A DNA stretch of 64,000 nucleotides. Origin: Thermoanaerobaculia bacterium. GTDB lineage: Bacteria; Acidobacteriota; Thermoanaerobaculia; Multivoradales; Multivoraceae. The stretch is from NCBI GenBank assembly GCA_022823665.1, contig JAJEHN010000019.1, positions 156,334-220,333 of the forward strand. The letters are read 5' to 3'. The first letter of the stretch is position 1. Every line of letters begins with the position of its first letter. Both the position numbers and the translations under genes were made by a program. The notes beneath the pieces were generated by a model. The model was given only the letters and a program-made list of their open reading frames with translations, had not been told where the DNA came from and searched no databases. Below are positions 58,070 to 64,000 of the stretch, piece by piece.

Positions 58070-58791
58070 GCGAGGGCGGCAATCGCTGGACGTTCCGGGC
58101 GCTCGCGGTCGTGATCGCGATCGGCATCTGGCTGCCCGCGTCGTTCTGTCCGCGCCTGCGCGAGATCACGACGCCGCCGATCGAAGCGAACGTGGCGGGG
58201 CGGTTGACGATCCCCGATCACGAGCGCCTGACGGTGCTGAGCATCGAACCCGAAGGTGTTCAGGTGCGCATTCGCGGCAACGACGAGCTGATCGACTCCC
58301 TGGAACTCGATCAGGTCCGCGTCCAGGTGCCGTTGCCCGACGACGTGTTCGCCGCCGGGCCCTACAGCGGCCCGCGGGAAGTCGAGGTCGTGCTCGCCGC
58401 CGAAGACGTCGTGTTGCCCGACGACCAGGTCCAGGTCGTGTCCGTGGCGCCGGATCGCCTCGTCCTGAGCGTCGACGAGGAGATCTCGGTCGCGGTGCCG
58501 GTGCAGGTCGTCTGGATCGGCGAGCCGATCGGCGGCATCAGCGTCGACCTCGAGAACGTCCAGATCACGCCGGAGAGGGTCACCGTGCAGGGGGCGCGCT
58601 CCGAGATCAACAAGCTGGAGTTCGCGCTGGCCGGGCCCATCGACCTCACCGGCCGTGGCCTCGACTTCACGGCCAGGCAAGTACGCGTGCGGTTCGGCAG
58701 CGAACACGTCCGGGTCGAGTTCCCGACCATCGTCGACGTGTCGGTGCCGATGATCTCGAGGCAGCCCCAGAGCTCCGGCGCGGGCAATTGA
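58066..58791 (+). CDS. cdaR: YbbR-domain protein, CdaR-like
   Basis: 241 codons; the ATG overlaps the cdaA stop by four bases. One N-terminal membrane helix (FRALAVVIAIGIWLPASF) is followed by about two YbbR-like beta repeats outside the membrane (PPIEANVAGRLTIPDHERLTVLSIEPEGVQVRIRG; VPVQVVWIGEPIGGISVDLENVQITPERVTVQGARSEINKL). CdaR proteins bind and modulate CdaA. The operon supports this role. Confidence 0.85.
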   Translation: MSEGGNRWTFRALAVVIAIGIWLPASFCPRLREITTPPIEANVAGRLTIPDHERLTVLSIEPEGVQVRIRGNDELIDSLELDQVRVQVPLPDDVFAAGPYSGPREVEVVLAAEDVVLPDDQVQVVSVAPDRLVLSVDEEISVAVPVQVVWIGEPIGGISVDLENVQITPERVTVQGARSEINKLEFALAGPIDLTGRGLDFTARQVRVRFGSEHVRVEFPTIVDVSVPMISRQPQSSGAGN

Positions 58792-60278
58792 CCCCGAAGC
58801 TGTTCGGCACGGACGGCATGCGCGCCGTCTTCGGCACGCCGCCGCTCGATCAACCGACCGTCCAGGCCGTCGGCTACTGGTTCGCCAAACTCTGCGCGGC
58901 AGAGGTGCCCCTCTGGGTGCGCGGGTCTTCCGACCCGCTGCCGCCGGAGGCGGCCAGGAATCGCGCCGGCCGAAGGCCGGCTCCGCTGTTGATCCTCGGC
59001 GGCGACACCCGCGCCAGCCGTGCCGAAATCACCGCCTGGCTCGCCGCCGCCGTCCGCGCCGCCGGCTGCGACGTCCGCTCCGCCGGCGTCGTGCCCACGC
59101 CGGCGGTGGCCTACCTCGTCACCGAACTCGGCGCCGCCGGGGGCATCGTCGTCTCGGCCAGCCACAATCCGTCCACCGACAATGGCGTCAAGCTGATCGG
59201 CGCGGACGGTTTCAAGGTCGATCCCGAAGTCGAGCAGGCGATCGAAGAACGGGTCGCGGAGGGTGGCGGAGGAGAGATTGGTCGGCCTTCGGCCGGCGAT
59301 TCGAAGCCGCCTCCGGCGGCAGCGGGTCGGAAGACCCGCGCACCCAGAGGAAGCGCTCGGCGTGCGGACGGCGTCGTCGAGGACGAGCCGGAGCTCGCCG
59401 ACCGCTACGTCGACCACCTCGCGGCCTCGCTGCCGGGAGACCAACCCCTGGCCGGCCTGCGGATCGCCGTCGACGCCGCGAACGGCGCCGGCGCTCCGTA
59501 CGCCGCGCGGCTCTTCGCCGGCCTGGGCGCCGACTGCGCCGTCACCTGCGACCAGCCGGACGGCCGGAACATCAACCTCGACTGCGGCTCGACCTGCACC
59601 GGGCGCATCGCGGCCTTCACCCGCGCCACGGGCAGCGACCTCGGCGTCGCCCTCGACGGCGACGCCGACCGCGCCCTGCTCTGCGACCACCGCGGGCGCA
59701 TCTGCGACGGCGACATCCTGCTCTACGTCTGGGCCACCCACCTCGCGGCCCGCGGCGAACTCCCGGGCCGCCGCATCGTCGCCACGACGATGTCGAACAT
59801 GGGCCTGGAGAAGGCGCTCGAATCCGCCGACGTCGGCGTGGTTCGCTGCGGCGTCGGCGACCGCGAGGTGGTCGAGGCCATGCGGCGGGAAGGCGTCCGC
59901 CTCGGCGGCGAACAGTCCGGCCACCTGGTCGACCTGGAACTCGGCACGACCGGCGACGGCCTGCTCACCGCGGCCGCCGTCGCGAGCATCGTCGCCGCGT
60001 CCGGCCGCCCGCTCGCCGACCTGGCCGCCGGTTTCCGGCGCTTCCCGCAGATCCTGCGCAACGTGAAGGTGCGCGAGAAACAGCCGCTCGAGAGGATCCC
60101 CGGCCTCGGCGAAGCCGTCGCGTCCGTCGAACGCGAACTCGGAACCTCAGGCCGCGTCCTGCTCCGTTACAGCGGCACCGAAGCCCTCGCCCGAGTGATG
60201 ATCGAAGGCCCCGACCAGAACCGCATCGAAGAACTCTGCGGCCGCATCGCCACCGTCCTCGAAACCGAACTCGGCTGA
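58788..60278 (+). CDS. glmM: Phosphoglucosamine mutase carrying two in-frame repeat insertions
   Basis: 496 codons against ~445 for the family; TTG start overlapping the cdaR stop by four bases. GlmM converts glucosamine-6-P to glucosamine-1-P for peptidoglycan and LPS. Core motifs are intact: KLFGTDGMR, IVVSASHNPS with phospho-Ser125, LDGDADR metal loop, GGEQSGH, and RYSGTEALARVM. The extra length lies in two blocks, residues about 42-66 ([15 protein letters not shown]...) and about 164-188 (...SKPPPAAAGRKTRAPRG). Each is an exact in-frame reading of the dispersed palindromic repeat (copies G and H, opposite orientations). Both fall between conserved elements of domain 1, so the enzyme may tolerate them as surface loops. 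Confidence 0.93.
   Translation: MTPKLFGTDGMRAVFGTPPLDQPTVQAVGYWFAKLCAAEVPLWVRGSSDPLPPEAARNRAGRRPAPLLILGGDTRASRAEITAWLAAAVRAAGCDVRSAGVVPTPAVAYLVTELGAAGGIVVSASHNPSTDNGVKLIGADGFKVDPEVEQAIEERVAEGGGGEIGRPSAGDSKPPPAAAGRKTRAPRGSARRADGVVEDEPELADRYVDHLAASLPGDQPLAGLRIAVDAANGAGAPYAARLFAGLGADCAVTCDQPDGRNINLDCGSTCTGRIAAFTRATGSDLGVALDGDADRALLCDHRGRICDGDILLYVWATHLAARGELPGRRIVATTMSNMGLEKALESADVGVVRCGVGDREVVEAMRREGVRLGGEQSGHLVDLELGTTGDGLLTAAAVASIVAASGRPLADLAAGFRRFPQILRNVKVREKQPLERIPGLGEAVASVERELGTSGRVLLRYSGTEALARVMIEGPDQNRIEELCGRIATVLETELG
58913..58986 (+). repeat. Palindromic repeat copy G, inside glmM and in frame
   Basis: CTGGGTGCGCGGGTC start, hairpin 1 with TTCC loop, GCCGCC-GGA-GGCGGC, and GCCGGCC-GAA-GGCCGGC. 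Translated in the glmM frame without a stop. It is the plus-orientation partner of copy H. Confidence 0.95.
59278..59347 (-). repeat. Palindromic repeat copy H, inside glmM and in frame
   Basis: Minus-orientation copy with all three hairpins: GGCCTTC-GGCC type at the left, GCCGCC-TCC-GGCGGC, and GCGGGTC-GGAA-GACCCGC. Translated in the glmM frame without a stop. Confidence 0.95.
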
Positions 60279-60281
60279 CCT

Positions 60282-60420
60282 CTGGGTGCGCGGGTCTTCT
60301 GACCCGCTGCCGCCGGAGGCGGCTTCAAAGTCGTCGCCGGCTTCGCCGGCGGCAATACTCTCCGGGCTCCACCGCTTCGCGGCTCCGCCCGGAGGCGGGT
60401 CGGAAGACCCGCGCACCCAG
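60282..60420. repeat. Inverted pair of palindromic repeats (copies I and J) after glmM
   Basis: Copy I (plus) starts three bases after the glmM stop. It has GCGGGTC-TTCT-GACCCGC, GCCGCC-GGA-GGCGGC and GCCGGC-TTC-GCCGGC. Copy J (minus) ends at 60420 and includes CCGC-TTC-GCGG. Together they bound a 139-bp inverted-repeat unit filling the glmM-pdxJ gap. Confidence 0.92.
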
Positions 60421-60445
60421 CCGGCAGTCGATCTAGGATCACACC

Positions 60446-61162
60446 ATGACCCATCTCTCCGTCAACGTCGACCACGTCGCGACGCTGCGACAGGCTCGAC
60501 TCGCCGGCTACCCGAGCCCCCTGGAAGCGGCGCGCCTCGCCGAGGACGCCGGCGCCTTCGGCATCACCGTGCATCTGCGCCAGGACCGCCGCCACATTCA
60601 GGACCAGGATGTCGTCGACCTCCGGGCCGCGGTCACGGGCCGGCTCAACCTCGAGATCGCGGCCGAGGAGCCGATGCTCCGGTTCGCGGAGCGGGTGAAG
60701 CCCGATCAGGTGACCCTGGTTCCCGAGCGTCCGGACGAAGTGACCACCGAAGGCGGCCTCGACCTGATCGCTCGCGGTGAGCAGGTGCGCCGCGCCGCCG
60801 GCCGCCTGGTCGAGGCCGGCATCCGCGTCGCCGTCTTCGTCGACCCCGACCTGGAACAACTCGGGGCGCTGGCCGACCAGGACGACGTCACCGGCTTCGA
60901 ACTGAACACCGACGCTTACACCCGCGTCTCCGGCGCCGAAGCCGACGCCGAGTTCGCGAAGATCGAGGCGGCGGCCGAGCGCGGCCTCGCCACGGGCCGG
61001 GAGGCGTACGCCGGGCACGGCCTGACCGTCGCCAACGTCGGCCGCGTGGCCGCGCTCGCCGGCGTCAGCGAGCTGAACATCGGCCACTCCATCGTGTCCC
61101 GGGCAGTCCTCATCGGCATGCCCGCCGCCGTCGCCGAGATGCTCGAAGCAATGCAGGGCTGA
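60446..61162 (+). CDS. pdxJ: Pyridoxine 5'-phosphate synthase
   Basis: 238 codons, normal length. PdxJ condenses 3-amino-2-oxopropyl phosphate with deoxyxylulose-5-P in the last ring-closing step of vitamin B6 synthesis. Motifs: LSVNVDHVATLRQAR, GITVHLRQDRRHIQDQDV, NLEIAAEEPM, VTLVPERPDEVTTEGGLD, VFVDPDLEQ, GFELNTDAY, GHGLTVANVGRVA and ELNIGHSIVSRAVLIG. Confidence 0.97.
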   Translation: MTHLSVNVDHVATLRQARLAGYPSPLEAARLAEDAGAFGITVHLRQDRRHIQDQDVVDLRAAVTGRLNLEIAAEEPMLRFAERVKPDQVTLVPERPDEVTTEGGLDLIARGEQVRRAAGRLVEAGIRVAVFVDPDLEQLGALADQDDVTGFELNTDAYTRVSGAEADAEFAKIEAAAERGLATGREAYAGHGLTVANVGRVAALAGVSELNIGHSIVSRAVLIGMPAAVAEMLEAMQG

Positions 61163-61165
61163 CCT

Positions 61166-61236
61166 CTGGGTGCGCGGGTCTTCCGACCCGCTGCCGCCGA
61201 AGGCGGCTGGAGCACGCGCCGGCCGCAGGCCGGCTC
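61166..61236 (+). repeat. Palindromic repeat copy K after pdxJ
   Basis: Starts three bases after the pdxJ stop in the same TGA-CCT-CTGGG context as copy I after glmM. Hairpins: GCGGGTC-TTCC-GACCCGC, GCCGCC-GAA-GGCGGC, GCCGGCC-GCA-GGCCGGC. Confidence 0.92.
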
Positions 61237-61243
61237 CACATCG

Positions 61244-62629
<1,386 letters not shown>

Positions 62630-62677
62630 GGCAGGGATCCTAGGGGCTCGCGCCGTAGAACGCTACGTGAGTCGCGG

Positions 62678-62705
62678 TTGACGGCCTGGAGCCGACTCGG
62701 ATACC
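62678..62705 (+). promoter_or_regulatory. Possible promoter of the toxin-antitoxin pair
   Basis: TTGACG at 62678-62683, 16 bp, GATACC at 62700-62705. The start codon at 62716 is so close that the transcript would be leaderless or nearly so, in keeping with the missing ribosome site. Confidence 0.35.
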
Positions 62706-62715
62706 GTTCGGATCA

Positions 62716-63336
62716 ATGAGCGATATCCGTATTCGATCCGTTGACGATCCGTTCGATGACCGCCAGTCCTTGCCCCTGGGGATTCAAGTGCTGACCCGAG
62801 CGGAAGCGATGGGGATCCTGGGCAAGGGCGCCATCGACACGCTGGATGCGTCGGTCTGGAAGGACGTACTGGCCCGGATACGGAATGCCGGCGTGGGACG
62901 CCACCTGCCGGCAATCGTCCCGCAAGGTGGGGACGAACGTGAAGGATTCGTCCGTCAACTCCAGCAACTGAGCGACGCACTGGAGGAGTCGCCGGTTCCG
63001 GCGGCAGAGGGACCTCGGCTCGACAAGCTGCTGGGGCGTGAGCTCCTTGCCAGGTTGCTGCGGGTGTCAGCCGTGAGCCTGCGACGCTACCTGGCGGGCG
63101 AAAGAGCGGTGCCTGACGCGGTCGCGGCGCGCTTGCATTTCCTCGCGCTCGTCGCTGGCGACCTTGCGGGGGCCTACAACGACATCGGCGTGCGGCGCTG
63201 GTTCGATCGACCGCGCTCGCTGCTGGACGGCCGGAGCCCGGCGGAACTGCTGGAAGTCGAATGGCAGCCGGAGGATCGGGGTCCGCGGCGGGTTCGCGAC
63301 CTGGCCAGAGCCCTGGTCTGGTCGCCTGCCACGTGA
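62716..63336 (+). CDS. Xre/MbcA/ParS-type antitoxin of a RES toxin
   Basis: 206 codons. The central part (RELLARLLRVSAVSLRRYLAGERAVPDAVAARLHFLALVAG) looks like the DNA-binding Xre-like domain. The C-terminal DLAGAYNDIGVRRWFDRPRSLLDGRSPAELL is the toxin-binding signature of MbcA/ParS/Xre antitoxins. The first ~90 residues are an extension I do not recognise. The stop overlaps the toxin GTG by four bases, typical of the pair. Confidence 0.85.
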   Translation: MSDIRIRSVDDPFDDRQSLPLGIQVLTRAEAMGILGKGAIDTLDASVWKDVLARIRNAGVGRHLPAIVPQGGDEREGFVRQLQQLSDALEESPVPAAEGPRLDKLLGRELLARLLRVSAVSLRRYLAGERAVPDAVAARLHFLALVAGDLAGAYNDIGVRRWFDRPRSLLDGRSPAELLEVEWQPEDRGPRRVRDLARALVWSPAT

Positions 63337-63863
63337 TCGCCTACCGCAACGCGGACCCCCGCTTCCCGTTCCTGTGGGAGGAGGGCGGCTCGCAGCCGGC
63401 TGCCCGGTGGCACGCTGAAGGTGAAGGACCGGTGCAGTACCTCAGCGATACGCCCGACGGTGCGTGGGCCGAGTTCCTGCGACACGAGGACCTCCACGAT
63501 CCCGAGGAGCTGTCCTTCGTACGTCGGTCGCTATGGGCGGTCGACATCGGGTCGGAACATCTGGCCCGCGCCGAATTGCCGGCGGAAACCCAGACCGGCG
63601 ACACCGGGTCGTACGCCGCGTGCAGGGAAGAGGCCCGGCGCCTGCGGTCGGCAGGGTCTTCCGGTCTCACGGCGCGATCAGCCGCGCTGTTGCCGGGCGC
63701 CGCCGGAGGATGGCGTGTCGACGCGGGCCTGCGACCGGGCGCTGAGCGCGACGGTCAGACGATTGTCCTGTTCGGCGGAAGGCCGGACCTGACCGGGTGG
63801 CGGGCGGTGTTCGAGGGGCGGCCGGACGAGACGCTGCTGGCTGCCGTTCGCTATCTGAGCTAG
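63333..63863 (+). CDS. RES-domain toxin (NAD+-degrading type)
   Basis: 176 codons from the GTG overlapping the antitoxin stop; earlier in-frame codons lie inside the antitoxin gene. The name-giving residues can be placed: Arg25 in AARWHAEG, Glu47 in GAWAEFLRH and Ser116 in GLTARSAAL. RES toxins deplete cellular NAD+ and stop growth until neutralised by the Xre partner. Length is slightly above the usual ~150-160. Confidence 0.85.
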   Translation: MIAYRNADPRFPFLWEEGGSQPAARWHAEGEGPVQYLSDTPDGAWAEFLRHEDLHDPEELSFVRRSLWAVDIGSEHLARAELPAETQTGDTGSYAACREEARRLRSAGSSGLTARSAALLPGAAGGWRVDAGLRPGAERDGQTIVLFGGRPDLTGWRAVFEGRPDETLLAAVRYLS

Positions 63864-64000
63864 CTAGTTCTCGTCCAGAAACGCGGTTTTCTGCGCTTCA
63901 GGAAGGGGGAATCGCAGGCTGGTTGAGAGTCTTCAGAGGCTGTTTCGGGGTGTAGCGGCGGTGCCCGGGGAGTGAATCGCCGGCGGTTGGCGGGTTTGGC

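Noticed and set aside
63864..64000. Short tail after the toxin gene
   Set aside because: 137 bp with no reading frame, tRNA or clear signal; nothing supportable.

Overview
The window is GC-rich, gene-dense bacterial DNA. KDO biosynthesis (kdsB, kdsA, kdsD, kdsC), a LolA-type lipoprotein carrier, an RND/TolC-type efflux system and multihaem cytochromes point to a Gram-negative cell with LPS. Membrane-anchored winged-helix regulators with FlgO/TolB-like periplasmic parts, Thr-type sulfatase-like proteins and giant FN3 proteins are frequent in Acidobacteriota, so that phylum is my best guess (inference, moderate to low). No rRNA, CRISPR array, prophage or transposase gene was found.

Layout. 1-5.9 kb: partial sulfatase-like lipoprotein, a secreted unknown protein, an SGNH hydrolase with a dockerin-like tail, ychF, aat and a CadC-like membrane regulator. 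6.2-7.1 kb: an apparently uncharacterised ~619-nt structured RNA with its own promoter, closing stem and T-tract, next to tRNA-Phe. 7.2-10.6 kb: purH, lolA and a rhamnosidase-N-domain-like lipoprotein. 10.7-15.6 kb: kdsB-pyrG-kdsA-kdsD-kdsC, nearly the whole CMP-KDO pathway plus its CTP supply. 15.7-19.3 kb: tatC/tatA, a C-terminal processing protease and superoxide dismutase. 19.3-31.3 kb (all minus): a redox module (haem lipoprotein, 11-haem cytochrome, FAD/[2Fe-2S]/membrane fusion), a second CadC-like regulator, an ion channel and an RND efflux operon whose outer-membrane protein carries an extra N-terminal ligand-binding domain. 31.5-43.0 kb: one 3840-codon gene for a secreted metalloprotease-like protein with about 25 FN3 modules. 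43.2-52.0 kb: a plus-strand catabolic run (acyl-CoA dehydrogenase, MmgE/PrpD, acyl-CoA ligase, flavin monooxygenase, SDR, luciferase-like oxidoreductase, P450). 52.1-54.1 kb: tRNA-Val, tRNA-Asp, rpmG, an ECF-like sigma factor, an ArsR regulator and a tRNA with anticodon CAT. 54.1-61.2 kb: tilS-ftsH-cdaA-cdaR-glmM-pdxJ. 61.2-63.9 kb: an NtrC-type response regulator and a RES/Xre toxin-antitoxin pair.

Two features cut across the map. A ~70-bp three-hairpin palindromic repeat occurs at least eleven times, mostly just after stop codons and often as inverted pairs. Two copies lie in frame inside glmM, where they account for essentially all of the extra length of the predicted enzyme. The second feature is the structured RNA at 6192-6810, which I could not assign by eye to RNase P, tmRNA, SRP, 6S or an intron. 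These two are the most promising candidates for undescribed biology.
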